Shown here one piece after another: positions 1 to 10,478 of a DNA stretch of 64,000 nt. Numbering within the stretch: the first letter of the stretch is position 1; each line of letters begins with the position of its first letter. The translations under genes were made by a program, and so were the position numbers. Origin of the DNA: Microbispora rosea (GTDB lineage Bacteria; Actinomycetota; Actinomycetes; Streptosporangiales; Streptosporangiaceae); the NCBI RefSeq assembly GCF_900156315.1, contig NZ_FTNI01000008.1, positions 186,001-250,000 of the forward strand. The letters are read 5' to 3'. The notes beneath the pieces are model-generated. The model did no database searches. It saw only the letters and a program-made list of their open reading frames with translations, and was not told the DNA's origin.

Positions 1-1
1 C

Positions 2-637
2 TCCGGACGGGGGATGCCGCTGATCGACCTGGTGCAGGAGGGCAATCTCGGGCTGGTCCGCGCCGTGGAGAAGTTCGACTACCGCCGGGGGTACAAGTTC
101 TCCACCTACGCCACCTGGTGGATCCGGCAGTCGGTGGGCCGCTCGATCCACGAGCAGGCGCGGCCGGTGCGGCTGCCCACCCACGCGGGCGAGCAGATGA
201 CGCGGCTCATGCGGGTGCGCAGGGACATGCTGGCGGAGTTCGACGCCGAGCCGACCGACGCCGACCTCGCCGAGGTGCTCGACCTGCCGATCGAGCGGGT
301 GCAGGAGCTGCGCCGCTGGGCCTCCGACCCGGTCTCCCTCCAGCTCGGTGTGGGCGACGAGGACGAGACCGAGCTCGGTGACATGATCGCCGACGAGACC
401 TGGGCGGACCCCGAGCAGCAGGCCATGGCCACCCTGGAGAAGGAGCGCCTGGAGCAGTGGCTGACCGGCCTGGAGGGCCAGATGCGCGAGATGCTGCGCT
501 GGCGGTACGGCCTGGTGGACGGCCGCGAGCACACCCTCACCGAGGTGGGGGAGCGCTACGGCATCGGCCGTGACCGCGCCCGGCGCATCGAGCGCGACGC
601 GCTGGTGCGGCTGCGCAAGATGGCCAGCGCCGCCTGA
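2..637 (+). CDS. Sigma-70 family RNA polymerase sigma factor (5' end outside window)
   Basis: Promoter-recognition subunit of RNA polymerase. The frame is open from base 2, so the gene begins before the window; 211 residues are visible. The text [20 protein letters not shown] followed by [17 protein letters not shown] is region 2 (core binding and -10 recognition) of a primary-type sigma factor. A region-3 segment follows at about residues 70-115, and region 4 ends the protein with a helix-turn-helix around [11 protein letters not shown]. Absence of an anti-sigma gene next door fits a group 1/2 (RpoD/Hrd-like) factor rather than an ECF factor. Which paralogue it is cannot be told without the N-terminus. 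It converges on the oxidoreductase gene ending at 758. Confidence 0.9.
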   Translation, partial: SGRGMPLIDLVQEGNLGLVRAVEKFDYRRGYKFSTYATWWIRQSVGRSIHEQARPVRLPTHAGEQMTRLMRVRRDMLAEFDAEPTDADLAEVLDLPIERVQELRRWASDPVSLQLGVGDEDETELGDMIADETWADPEQQAMATLEKERLEQWLTGLEGQMREMLRWRYGLVDGREHTLTEVGERYGIGRDRARRIERDALVRLRKMASAA

Positions 638-757
638 CCGGAGGTCCGCCCTCGGCCGGGGTCTCGCCCGGGTGACGAAGGCCGGCGTCCGCGGTCGTCC
701 GTGGGCGCCGTCGGTTCGTCATGCGAAGAGGGGGTGCGCCCCGCCTGCCGGCCTCCT

Positions 758-1624
758 CTACTCGGCTTCGCCGCCGAGCCTCAGCGCGTGAGCGTTCCGG
801 GCGCACCAGTCGGAGAAGGTCCGGGGGCGGCGGCCGAGCAGGTGGTGCACGGTTCCGGTGCGGACTCCGGCCGTGTCCGCGCGCATGAGCGCCGCGGCTT
901 CGAGGATCGCGTCGGCAAGGGGCTTCGGCGCGCCGTCGGGGTAGCGGGACCGGACGATCTCCTCGGGGGTGGTCGCCGCTCGGACCTCTATGCGGCGGCC
1001 GATGGTGGCGGCGATGATCGCGACCTGCTCGGCGATGGTGAATGTCTCGTCACCGGTGAGGGTGTAGGTCTGGCCTTCATGGCCGTTCTCGGTCAGCACG
1101 AGGGCGGCGACGGCCGCGATGTCGGCCGGATCGATCGGCGCGGACCGGCCCGGCCCGATCGCGTCGAGGACGACCCCCTCCTCCCTGATGGACGGCCCCC
1201 ATTCCAGGACATTGGTCATGAAACCGCCGGGACGCAGGATCGTGGCCGGTATGCCGGATGCCCGCAGCAGCCGCTCGCGCTCGTGGTGCCAGCGGCCCAT
1301 GGCGGGCACCGGATCTCCGAAGACCCAGATGGACGACAACAGCACGATGTGGCGCACTCCGGCGATGCGCGCGGCGGCGACGGCGTTCGCGGCCTGGTCC
1401 ACGCCGATGCCCGGGGTGAGCAGGAAGACCCGGTCGACGCCGTCGAAGGTGGGGGCGAGCGTCGAGGGCTCGTCCAGGTCGCCGAGCACGCGCTCGGCGC
1501 TTGCGGGCAAGTCGGCCGCGCGGGCGGGGTCGCGGACGAGGATGCGAAACTCCGCGTTCCTCGCGTCGAGCTCGCGGACCAGCTCACGGCCGATTCTGCC
1601 GGTGGCTCCGGTGACCAGTAGCAT
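758..1624 (-). CDS. NmrA-like NAD(P)-binding oxidoreductase
   Basis: A 288-residue atypical short-chain dehydrogenase of the NmrA/NAD(P)H-azoreductase-like family. The first residues, MLLVTGATGRIGRELV, carry the Rossmann dinucleotide-binding GxTGxxG motif, and HIVLLSSIWVFG around residue 100 is the usual beta-strand after it. The typical SDR YxxxK pair is not evident, as is common in NmrA-type proteins that may sense redox state rather than catalyse. I start at the ATG at 1624, directly at the glycine motif; the frame runs further upstream but without family resemblance and through the shared promoter. It is divergent from a MarR-type gene, the classic arrangement for a regulator that controls its neighbour; the substrate is unknown. 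Confidence 0.85.
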   Translation of the reverse strand: MLLVTGATGRIGRELVRELDARNAEFRILVRDPARAADLPASAERVLGDLDEPSTLAPTFDGVDRVFLLTPGIGVDQAANAVAAARIAGVRHIVLLSSIWVFGDPVPAMGRWHHERERLLRASGIPATILRPGGFMTNVLEWGPSIREEGVVLDAIGPGRSAPIDPADIAAVAALVLTENGHEGQTYTLTGDETFTIAEQVAIIAATIGRRIEVRAATTPEEIVRSRYPDGAPKPLADAILEAAALMRADTAGVRTGTVHHLLGRRPRTFSDWCARNAHALRLGGEAE

Positions 1625-1705
1625 GACACTCCTAATCGTTTGCCGTCTAGCGATTGGCGTACGAGGCGGAACGTTAGCCGGTAAATGATTAGCCGTCAAT
1701 CGATC
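1625..1705. promoter_or_regulatory. Divergent promoter with two inverted repeats, probable MarR operators
   Basis: The short gap between the oxidoreductase and the MarR gene holds two related imperfect palindromes: AATCG-n12-CGATT at about 1633-1654 and GATT-n7-AATC at about 1687-1701. The words TTTGCCGTC and TAGCCGTC recur inside them, so they look like two copies of one operator. The second overlaps the leftmost possible ATG of the regulator, which supports a start further downstream for that gene. Binding by the adjacent MarR protein is inferred from position only. Confidence 0.5.
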
Positions 1706-1723
1706 TGTCGTCCGGAGGTGGCG

Positions 1724-2143
1724 GTGGCCGAGTTCCTGGACCTGCACAGCAAAACGACGAAGGCGCTGCGTGCGCTGGCCGAGACGGCCATGCGCCGCCA
1801 CGGCCTGCATCAGGGGCAGGATCACCTGCTGGCCGCCCTGTGGGAGCGCGACGGCAGCACGCCCGGTGAGATCGCGGCCGCGTTGCACGTCACCACGCCC
1901 ACCGTCGTCAAAATGGCCACCCGGATGAGCGCCACCGGTCTGCTCGTCCGCCGCCGCGACGAACATGACAGCAGGCTCGTGCGGCTCTGGCTGACCGACG
2001 CGGGCCGAGCGCTTCGGGAGCCGGTCGAGGCCGAGCGCCGCGGCCTGGAGGACAAGATCACCGCCGGTCTCACCGAGACCGAGCTCCGCCAGCTGATGAC
2101 CGCGCTGGGCAAGGTCTACGAATCGGCCAGAGAACTGCTGTGA
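1724..2143 (+). CDS. MarR family transcriptional regulator
   Basis: DNA-binding repressor-type protein with the MarR winged helix: TPGEIAAALHVTTPTVVKMATRM is helix-turn-helix and RRRDEHDSRLVRLWLTDAGR is the wing with the family's D-x-R-S/L-x-x-L-T-x-G pattern. I choose the GTG at 1724 because GGAGG lies 5 nt before it; this gives 139 residues beginning MAEFLDLHSK, normal for the family. An ATG at 1685 would add 13 residues but lies inside a probable operator. It is divergent from the NmrA-like oxidoreductase and probably controls both genes; the effector is unknown. Confidence 0.85.
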   Translation: MAEFLDLHSKTTKALRALAETAMRRHGLHQGQDHLLAALWERDGSTPGEIAAALHVTTPTVVKMATRMSATGLLVRRRDEHDSRLVRLWLTDAGRALREPVEAERRGLEDKITAGLTETELRQLMTALGKVYESARELL

Positions 2144-2252
2144 GCAGGGCGTCCGGCGCCGAGGACGGCGGATCGGTCAGGGGCGGGGGAGGCGTCTCAT
2201 CGGTCGTCGCCGCGGCGTCGAACGTGGACGGGCACGCATAGAACGCGGCCCT

Positions 2253-2297
2253 CGGCCGCTTCGCGGCCGTCCCGTCGGCCCGATTGGAGGGCCGACG
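2253..2297. terminator. Two adjacent GC-rich hairpins in the 2144-2527 gap
   Basis: CGGCCGC-TTC-GCGGCCG (2253-2269) is followed by CGTCGGCCC-n7-GGGCCGACG (2273-2297, nine perfect pairs). No T-run follows. They lie 110-150 nt after the marR-like stop and before the amtB regulatory region, so they may insulate the two units. I see no gene in the 2144-2527 gap. Confidence 0.4.
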
Positions 2298-2343
2298 ATG
2301 CGCATCCGTTCCGGGTGCGCGTTTCGTCTCTCTGAGCACGTCC

Positions 2344-2412
2344 GAAACCGGCCCGAAACACGGTGGTGGCGAGTTTCACACATGTGAAACACACATGGTC
2401 GTGGGCTGAAAC
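2344..2412 (+). promoter_or_regulatory. GlnR box upstream of amtB
   Basis: The sequence shows TTCAC-n6-GAAAC-n6-GGTCG-n6-GAAAC at 2375-2412, with all half-sites exactly 11 nt apart. This is the known actinomycete GlnR operator layout (GTNAC-n6-GAAAC repeated twice). Two more GAAAC words at 2344 and 2355 keep the same 11-nt period just upstream. The box lies 115 nt before the amtB start, as expected for a nitrogen-limitation activator site on the amtB-glnK-glnD operon. Activation by GlnR is knowledge of the family applied here; the glnR gene itself is not in the window. Confidence 0.8.
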
Positions 2413-2493
2413 GGCGGAAGAACACGCTGTCGCCAACGTCAGTGCGCCAGCCGGCCAAGGTCGCCCGGGAGGAAGTCACTGCGGGAGTGATAA

Positions 2494-4179
<1,686 letters not shown>

Positions 4180-4183
4180 CCGG

Positions 4184-6535
4184 ATGATGAGAGGGGAGGC
4201 GCGCTCGTTCACCGCGGTCCGCAAGGACCGGGCCGCGGACATCGACAGATGGCTCACCGATCTGTTCCGCACGGCGGCCACGCGGCCGTACGCGCGGGAG
4301 GGGGGATCGGGAGGGAAGGGCGGCCTCTCCGACGAGCGCGGCCCCGCCGCATCCCAGGGGGCCGGTCCCAGTGGTATCGGGCAGGGCGTGGCCGCGCCCA
4401 ACGGGATCAGCGGGGTCGCCCTGGTCGCGGTCGGCAGCCTGGGGCGGGGCGAGCTCGCCCCGGGCAGCGACCTCGACCTCGTCCTGCTGCACGACGGCCG
4501 CGACGAGGTGGCGAGGATCGCCGACCGCATCTGGTATCCCATCTGGGACTCCGGGATCGGCCTCGACCACTCGGTCCGTACGGTGGACGAGGCGGTGAAG
4601 GTCGCGAGGGAGGACCTCAAGGCCGTGCTGGGCCTGATCCAGGCGCGGCACGTGGTGGGGGACCCCGAGCTGACCAGGGCCGTGCGGGAGGCCGTGCTCG
4701 CCGAGTGGCGGGCGGACTCCCGGCGCAGGCTGGCCGAGCTGCGCGCGTCGGCCGACAAGCGCGCCGAGTCCGGCGGCGAGCTGGCCTTCCTGCTCGAACC
4801 CGACCTCAAGGACGCCAGGGGCGGGCTGCGGGACGTGCAGGCGATGCAGGCCGTGGCGGCCGCCTGGGTCGCCTCGGCCCCCGGCCCGCGGGTCCGGGAG
4901 GCGTACGAGCTGCTGCTGGACATCAGGCACGGGCTGCACCTCGTCACCGCGCGCGGCACCGACCGCCTGGTGCTCCAGGAGCAGGACGCGGTCGCGGGCA
5001 CGCTGGGCCTGCTGGACGCCGAGGCGCTGATGCGCCGCCTGGCCGAGGCGGGCCGGACCATCTCCCACGCCTTCGACGCCACCTGGCGGACGGTCGACCG
5101 GCTGCTCACCGGCCCCGCCCCCCGGGGCCGCAGGCCGCTGGCCGACGGCGTGGTGGAGCACGGCGGCGAGGTCGTGCTGGCCCGAGGAGTCAACCCGCGC
5201 ACCGACCCCACACTCGTGCTGCGCGCGGCCGCAGCCGCCGCCGAGGCCGGGCTGCCGCTCGCGCCCGCGACGGTCAGCGCGCTCGCCGCGCAGTCGCCGC
5301 CGCTGCCCGTGCCGTGGCCTCCGGAGGCGCGCGGCGCGCTGGTCGCCCTGCTCGGCGCGGGGCGCGCGGCCGTGCCGGTCTGGGAGGAGCTCGACCAGGC
5401 CGGTGTGCTCGTGAAGCTCATCCCCGACTGGGAGCGCGTACGGCACCGCCCCCAGCGCAACCCCGTCCATCGCTACACCGTCGACCGGCACCTCATCGAG
5501 ACCGCGGCCGGGGCCGCGGCCTTCACCCGCGAGGTGTCCCGCCCCGACCTGCTGCTGATCTCGGCGCTGCTGCACGACGTCGGCAAGGGCTGGCCGGGCG
5601 ACCACTCCACCACAGGGGAGATCGTCGCCAGGGACATCGGCACCCGCATGGGCCTGCCACCGGCGGACGTGGAGATCCTCGCGACCGTGGTGCGCCACCA
5701 CCTGCTGCTGCCGGAGACCGCCACCCGGCGCGACCTGGACGACCCGGTCACCATCTCCAGGGTCGCCGAGGCCGTCGGGTCCCGGGAGGTGCTCGAACTG
5801 CTGTCCGCGCTGGCGGTGGCCGACGGCAACGCCACCGGCCCGGCCGCGTGGAACTCCTGGAAGGCGTCCCTGGTCTCCGACCTTGTCCGGCGGGTGCGGT
5901 CGGTGCTGTCCGGCACGCCGCCGGCGCCCGCGCCGGCCCTTTCTCCCGAGCAGGCGGCGCTCGCCCGGCACGGCGGCGGCGCAGTGCGCGTGAACGGGAG
6001 CGCGGTCACCGTGGTCGCGCCCGACCGGCCGGGCCTGCTGTGGCGGGCGGCGGGGGTGCTCGCGGCGCACCGCATGGCCGTACGCTCCGCCTCCGCCGCG
6101 TCCGCGGGGTCGACGGCGGTCATCGAGTTCGTCGTCGTCCCCGAGTACGGCACGCCGCCCGACCCGGCGACGCTGGAGGCCGATCTGCGCCTCGTCCTGG
6201 CCGGACGGCTCGACATCGAGCAGCGCCTGGCCCGGCGGGCGAGGTCGATGCGCCCGTCCCGGGTTCCGGTCGCGCCGCCCCGGGTCACCCTGGTGGACGA
6301 CGCCTCGCTCACGGCGAGCGTGGTGGAGGTGCGGGCGCACGACAGACCCGGGCTGCTGTGGCGGATCGGCCGCGCGTTCGGCGACTGCGGTCTTGACGTA
6401 CGTGCCGCGCGTGTGGAGACTCTGGGCGCAGAAGCGGTGGATGTCTTCTATGTGGCGGATCGCACAGGCCGTCCCATTCTTGATGAGCAGCAGCGGATCC
6501 AGGTGCGAGAGCACGTGCTCGCGGCACTCAGATGA
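4184..6535 (+). CDS. glnD: PII nucleotidyltransferase GlnD
   Basis: Bifunctional enzyme that adds and removes the nucleotide on GlnK. Domain order is complete over 783 residues: a nucleotidyltransferase domain with GSLGRG at 84-89 and the metal aspartates in SDLDLVLLH just after; an HD phosphohydrolase domain with LLHDVGKGWPGDH near residue 463; and two C-terminal ACT domains, each opening with V-x-APDRPGLLWR or VRAHDRPGLLWR, the glutamine sensors. In Streptomyces the homologue works as an adenylyltransferase. A low-complexity glycine-rich insertion (about residues 39-75) precedes the nucleotidyltransferase motif. ATG at 4184 is chosen for its closeness to the glnK stop; a second ATG follows immediately. 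Confidence 0.95.
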   Translation: MMRGEARSFTAVRKDRAADIDRWLTDLFRTAATRPYAREGGSGGKGGLSDERGPAASQGAGPSGIGQGVAAPNGISGVALVAVGSLGRGELAPGSDLDLVLLHDGRDEVARIADRIWYPIWDSGIGLDHSVRTVDEAVKVAREDLKAVLGLIQARHVVGDPELTRAVREAVLAEWRADSRRRLAELRASADKRAESGGELAFLLEPDLKDARGGLRDVQAMQAVAAAWVASAPGPRVREAYELLLDIRHGLHLVTARGTDRLVLQEQDAVAGTLGLLDAEALMRRLAEAGRTISHAFDATWRTVDRLLTGPAPRGRRPLADGVVEHGGEVVLARGVNPRTDPTLVLRAAAAAAEAGLPLAPATVSALAAQSPPLPVPWPPEARGALVALLGAGRAAVPVWEELDQAGVLVKLIPDWERVRHRPQRNPVHRYTVDRHLIETAAGAAAFTREVSRPDLLLISALLHDVGKGWPGDHSTTGEIVARDIGTRMGLPPADVEILATVVRHHLLLPETATRRDLDDPVTISRVAEAVGSREVLELLSALAVADGNATGPAAWNSWKASLVSDLVRRVRSVLSGTPPAPAPALSPEQAALARHGGGAVRVNGSAVTVVAPDRPGLLWRAAGVLAAHRMAVRSASAASAGSTAVIEFVVVPEYGTPPDPATLEADLRLVLAGRLDIEQRLARRARSMRPSRVPVAPPRVTLVDDASLTASVVEVRAHDRPGLLWRIGRAFGDCGLDVRAARVETLGAEAVDVFYVADRTGRPILDEQQRIQVREHVLAALR

Positions 6536-6610
6536 GGTGGGTAACGATCCTCACCTCTTGGTAACAATTGGGGTGCTGCGGCAGGGGTAGGGCCGCTCAC
6601 CATCGTGACC

Positions 6611-6638
6611 TTGTGGTCGAATTGTCCCCGCTTATACA
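6611..6638 (+). promoter_or_regulatory. Possible promoter of the first conservon
   Basis: TTGTGG at 6611-6616 and TATACA at 6633-6638, 16 nt apart, lie in a locally AT-richer stretch 47 nt before the histidine-kinase start. The match to sigma-70 consensus is fair, not strong. No other candidate stands out in the 150-nt gap after glnD. Confidence 0.35.
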
Positions 6639-6684
6639 GCTGTGTCACTTCATGCTGTCCAGACGCGTGAAGGCAGGCCGAACG

Positions 6685-9600
6685 ATGGCGGGGCCGGTGA
6701 GCATGGAGCAGTCGAATACCGATAACCGCAGGCGGCGGAGTCGTCTCTCGCCGCGCAACTGGAGAGTGCCTACACGTCTGACCGCGCTGATCGTCGCCCC
6801 GACGATCGTGGCAGTGCTCCTCGCCGGCGTCCGCGTCGTGGGTTCGATCGACAGCCTGACGGCCTACCAGCGGACCAGGTCGGCGGCGGAATACTCGGTG
6901 CACCTGCGGGATCTGGCCGAGCAGCTGGCTCTCGAACGCGACCTGTTCGTCTGGGGCGGCAACAGCAGCCGCAAGTTCAACATCGACGGGGAGACCGTCG
7001 TGACCCGCGCCCAGCAGCGCGCGGCGGTCGACCCGCTCCTCGAGCAGGTGAAGGCCGACCTCAAGAACATCAACGAGGACTACGGCACGCGTGCGGTGGA
7101 GCAGGCCCAGCAGCTGTCGAGCCGGATCTCCAGCCTCGCGGGCATCCGCAAGAACGGTGCGCCGGAGGACTACAGCGCCGTGATCGCCAACGTCCTGCGC
7201 CTGCAGGACGAACTGGGCAACAACGACGACAACGCTGCGATCGTCGGCAACCTCCGCGCTCTCAGCGGTCTCGCCCACGCCAAGGAGGAGGCGGCGCTGC
7301 AGCGGGCCACCCTCACGCGTGAGCTGCTGGAGCGCAACCAGGTCTTCACCACGTTCGAGCTGCAGGACTTCCTGGCCTCCCAGTCGCGCCAGCAGAGCGA
7401 CCTGGCGACGTTCTACACCGAGGCCCCGGCGACCGAGGCGAGCCGCCTGGTCACCCTTCTCGGCGACAAGGACGTGGTCAACAGCGAGCTGACCAAGTCG
7501 TGGGCGCTCACGCTCGGCCTGCAGAACCAGTCCCTCAGCCGCTACCGGGGCAGGGACAGGACGGCCCAGCAGTGGTTCCAGGACAGCACCAAGGCGATCG
7601 AGCAGATGGCGGCCGTCGAGGGTCACGTGTCGGGGCTGGTGCAAAGCCGCGCCCGCGACCTGCAGTCGGTCGAGCAGCGCAACGCCCTCATCGCCGGCGG
7701 CCTGATCCTCGCACTGCTCGTGCTCGTGCTCGTCACCACCGTGCTCATCGCGCGGTCGATGGTGCGGCCGCTGCGCCGCCTGCGGGTGGAGGCGCTCGAC
7801 ATCGCAGGGCGGCGGCTGCCGGAGATCGTCCGGCAGATGCGCGAGTCCGAGGACCCCGAGCGCGAGTCCCACGTGCAGCCGATCCCGGTCGACAGCAGCG
7901 ACGAGATCGGCGAGGTGGCGCAGGCCTTCGACGAGGTCCACATGCAGGCCGTGCGCCTGGCCGCCGAGGAGTCCCGCCTGCGCGCCAACGTCAACGCGAT
8001 GTTCGTGAACCTCTCCCGCCGTACGCAGACGCTGGTGGAGCGGCAGATCTCGCTGATCGACGGCCTGGAGCGGGGCGAGGAGGACGGCCGGCGTCTGGCC
8101 GACCTCTTCAAGCTGGACCACCTGGCCACGCGCATGCGCCGCAACAGTGAGAACCTCCTGGTCCTCGCCGGTCACGAGCCGCCGCGCAAGCGGAGCCAGC
8201 CCGCCCGGCTGGTCGACGTGGTCCGCGCCTCGCTGTCGGAGGTCGAGGACTACGAGCGGGTCGTCGTCCGGATTCCCCGGACGATCGCGATCGCCGGTCA
8301 CGCCGCGAACGACGTCGTCCACCTGCTCGCGGAGCTGGTCGAGAACGCCATCGCCTTCTCGCCGCGCAACACCAAGGTGGTCGTCTCCAGCAGCCCCGTC
8401 GAGGGCGGCGCCGTGATGCTCGGCGTCACCGACGCGGGCATCGGCATGTCGCCGGAGGAGCTCGCGGAGATCAACCGCCGTCTCGCCGAGCCGCCCACGA
8501 TCGACGTCTCGGTGTCCCGGCGGATGGGTCTGTTCGTGGTCGGCCGCCTCGCGCTGCGTCACGGCATCCGCGTGCAGCTGCGCCGGGGCGACGGCGCGGG
8601 CGTCATCGCGATGGTGCTGTTCCCCGCCCAGCTCATCTCCAACGCCGACCAGCCCGTGATGCCGCGTCCCTCCGTACCCGCCGGGCAGACGGCGGCCGGC
8701 CTGCCGGCCCGGCAGGCGTTCGCCGAGCCGGACCCGCTCGGTCCCGTCGCGCCGGGGGGCGGTTCGTTCGAACCCTGGAGCCCCGGCAACGGCGCGGCGG
8801 GCGGCGTCGGGACCCGCAGGCCCTCTGCGGCCGGCGGGAACGGTCCCGGCGGAGTCGGGCTCAGCGGCGCCGGCGCCGGTGGCAACGGCACCGGCGGGTT
8901 CGCCGCGTTCGGTGCGCCGACGGCGGACGCGCCGCCCGTGGAGAACACCTACGGGGAGAGCGCGTTCGGCGAGCACTCGGGGCCGCATCCGATGCCGGAC
9001 CGGGCCGGAAGGGCGCCGGAGGGCGACGCGCGCCGCCCGGCGTTCGGCGAGCAGCCGGGGCCGTCGTGGCCAGGAGCGTTCTCCCAGAGCGGCTCGCAGA
9101 GCGAATCGCAGAACGGGTTCCAGAGCGGGGCAGCGGGCGGGAGCGGCGACGACCGCTCGGAGCACTCGTGGCCGTCGCTGCCCACCGGGCCGACGGGACT
9201 TCCGCAGCGCGGAGCGTCCACGGGCCCCACGGCCTTCTCTCCGACGAGCACCGGACCGACGGCGTTCCCCCAGCCGAGTTCCCCGTCGAGCACCGGGCCG
9301 ACGGCCTTCTCGCCGTCGGACTCGCTGTCCAGCACCGGGCCGACGGCTTTCTCGCCGTCGAGCACCGGGCCGACCGCGTTCTCGCCGTCGAGCACCGGAC
9401 CGACGGCCTTCTCCCCGTCGAGCACCGGGCCGAACGCGTTCCCCGGCGCGGCGTCTCCGGGAGCGGCCGCGGACGTCGCGTCGTCGACGGGGCCGCTGCC
9501 GTCGGTGGAGGAGTCGCCGCTGGAGCAGGGCGAGGAGTTCCTGCCGATTTTCGCCTCGGTCGAGTCGGCGTGGTTCCGGCGTCCCTCCGACACCGGCCCG

Positions 9601-10047
9601 CAGGCCGCGCCCATGGCGCGGACCGGCGCGGACGCGGAGAAGCCCGGCGAGACGGCCGACGAGAAGCCCGGAGAGCGCACCGGGGAGATCGCGAGGGTGC
9701 CGCGTTCCGCCCCCGCCCCGGGGCCCGTTCCCGCCCCGCAGGCGCAGGGCGGGAACCCCTCCGGATGGCGGTCTCGGGCCGACAGCGGCTTCCAGGCCGC
9801 GGCGAGCGCCCGTGACCCCCTGCTGGGCGGCGTGACCGCGGCGGGCTTGCCGAAGCGGACGCCGAAGGCCAACCTGGTGCCCGGCTCGGTGGGCGCGGAC
9901 AGTCCCCCCGCGGCCCCGCGCCCCCCGGTCTCGGCCGATGCGGTGCGCAGCCGCCTGTCCAGCTTCCAGCAGGGTGTAAGGCGAGGCCGGGCCCAAACGG
10001 CCGGAGGTCTCGCCGAAGGGTCGGGTAAAGAGGAGGAGGGCTCGTGA
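6685..10047 (+). CDS. cvnA: Conservon sensor histidine kinase-like protein (CvnA type), copy 1
   Basis: Membrane protein heading a four-gene conservon; these act like a eukaryotic-style receptor/small-GTPase module. A short cytoplasmic head (SPRNWRVPTRLTAL) leads into a first membrane helix (about residues 30-50), an extracytoplasmic nitrate/nitrite-sensing (NIT) domain, a second helix near residue 340 (LIAGGLILALLVLVLVTT), HAMP, a dimerisation-like region with NVNAMFVNLSRRTQTLVERQ, and a GHKL ATPase domain (LAELVENAIAFSP, DAGIGM). No canonical phospho-acceptor H-box is obvious. The last 450 residues are low complexity with tandem STGPTAF repeats. I start at ATG 6685; other in-frame starts lie at 6652 and 6703. 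The stop overlaps the next start in GTGA. Confidence 0.85.
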   Translation: MAGPVSMEQSNTDNRRRRSRLSPRNWRVPTRLTALIVAPTIVAVLLAGVRVVGSIDSLTAYQRTRSAAEYSVHLRDLAEQLALERDLFVWGGNSSRKFNIDGETVVTRAQQRAAVDPLLEQVKADLKNINEDYGTRAVEQAQQLSSRISSLAGIRKNGAPEDYSAVIANVLRLQDELGNNDDNAAIVGNLRALSGLAHAKEEAALQRATLTRELLERNQVFTTFELQDFLASQSRQQSDLATFYTEAPATEASRLVTLLGDKDVVNSELTKSWALTLGLQNQSLSRYRGRDRTAQQWFQDSTKAIEQMAAVEGHVSGLVQSRARDLQSVEQRNALIAGGLILALLVLVLVTTVLIARSMVRPLRRLRVEALDIAGRRLPEIVRQMRESEDPERESHVQPIPVDSSDEIGEVAQAFDEVHMQAVRLAAEESRLRANVNAMFVNLSRRTQTLVERQISLIDGLERGEEDGRRLADLFKLDHLATRMRRNSENLLVLAGHEPPRKRSQPARLVDVVRASLSEVEDYERVVVRIPRTIAIAGHAANDVVHLLAELVENAIAFSPRNTKVVVSSSPVEGGAVMLGVTDAGIGMSPEELAEINRRLAEPPTIDVSVSRRMGLFVVGRLALRHGIRVQLRRGDGAGVIAMVLFPAQLISNADQPVMPRPSVPAGQTAAGLPARQAFAEPDPLGPVAPGGGSFEPWSPGNGAAGGVGTRRPSAAGGNGPGGVGLSGAGAGGNGTGGFAAFGAPTADAPPVENTYGESAFGEHSGPHPMPDRAGRAPEGDARRPAFGEQPGPSWPGAFSQSGSQSESQNGFQSGAAGGSGDDRSEHSWPSLPTGPTGLPQRGASTGPTAFSPTSTGPTAFPQPSSPSSTGPTAFSPSDSLSSTGPTAFSPSSTGPTAFSPSSTGPTAFSPSSTGPNAFPGAASPGAAADVASSTGPLPSVEESPLEQGEEFLPIFASVESAWFRRPSDTGPQAAPMARTGADAEKPGETADEKPGERTGEIARVPRSAPAPGPVPAPQAQGGNPSGWRSRADSGFQAAASARDPLLGGVTAAGLPKRTPKANLVPGSVGADSPPAAPRPPVSADAVRSRLSSFQQGVRRGRAQTAGGLAEGSGKEEEGS
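9217..9444 (+). repeat. Tandem repeat encoding STGPTAF units in cvnA copy 1
   Basis: Seven units of S-T-G-P-T/N-A-F, mostly spaced by S-P-S, are encoded in a row; the DNA period is about 30 bp and several units are nearly identical at the nucleotide level (CCGTCGAGCACCGG recurs). The repeat sits in the cytoplasmic tail after the ATPase domain. Near-identical units imply recent expansion by slippage or unequal crossover. Confidence 0.85.
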
Positions 10048-10463
10048 CTGAGCTGAGCGTGGAAGCACGCAGGTTCGACTGGCTGATCACCGAGTTCGTC
10101 GGCAGCACGCCTGGCGTGGCGCACGCGGTGGTGGTGTCGTCGGACGGCCTGCGGCTGGCCCAATCGGACGGCTTTCCGCCTGACCGCGCCGACCAGCTCG
10201 CGGCGGTCGCCGCCGGCCTGCTCAGCCTCACCCTCGGCGCCTCGCGGGTGTTCGAGGGGGGCTCGGTGACGCAGACCGTCGTCGAGATGCAGCGGGGACT
10301 GCTGCTCGTGATGGCGATCAGCGACGGCTCCTGCCTGGCCGTTCTCGCCGCACCTGACTGCGACATGGGCCTGGTGGCCTACCAGATGACCCTGCTCGTC
10401 GAGCGGGCAGGCCAGGTGCTCACTCCGGCGCTGCGCGCCGAGCTGCAGACGTCGCAGCGATGA
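10044..10463 (+). CDS. cvnB: Roadblock/LC7 domain protein (CvnB type), copy 1
   Basis: A 139-residue Roadblock/LC7 protein, the family that in bacteria acts as partner or GTPase-activating factor of MglA/Ras-like GTPases. The core text VSSDGLRLAQSDGFP, AAVAAGLLSLTLGASRVFEGG and MEMQRGLLLVMAISDG-like segments are typical of CvnB. The GTG start overlaps the kinase stop (GTGA), with AGGAGG 7-12 nt before. Second gene of the first conservon; its likely partner is the GTPase at 10819. Confidence 0.9.
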   Translation: MTELSVEARRFDWLITEFVGSTPGVAHAVVVSSDGLRLAQSDGFPPDRADQLAAVAAGLLSLTLGASRVFEGGSVTQTVVEMQRGLLLVMAISDGSCLAVLAAPDCDMGLVAYQMTLLVERAGQVLTPALRAELQTSQR

Positions 10464-10478
10464 CAAGGGGAGAGGGCC

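Noticed and set aside
9217..9444. STGPTAF repeat as an inserted mobile sequence
   Set aside because: It is in frame, part of a tail that is repetitive in both paralogues, and has no terminal repeats or target duplication.
6448..10068. A 1206-codon open frame on the minus strand opposite the first kinase gene
   Set aside because: It is the antisense shadow of a GC-rich gene: no family text, wrong composition, while the plus strand has clear HAMP and ATPase motifs. The same holds for the frame opposite the second kinase (11632-15054).
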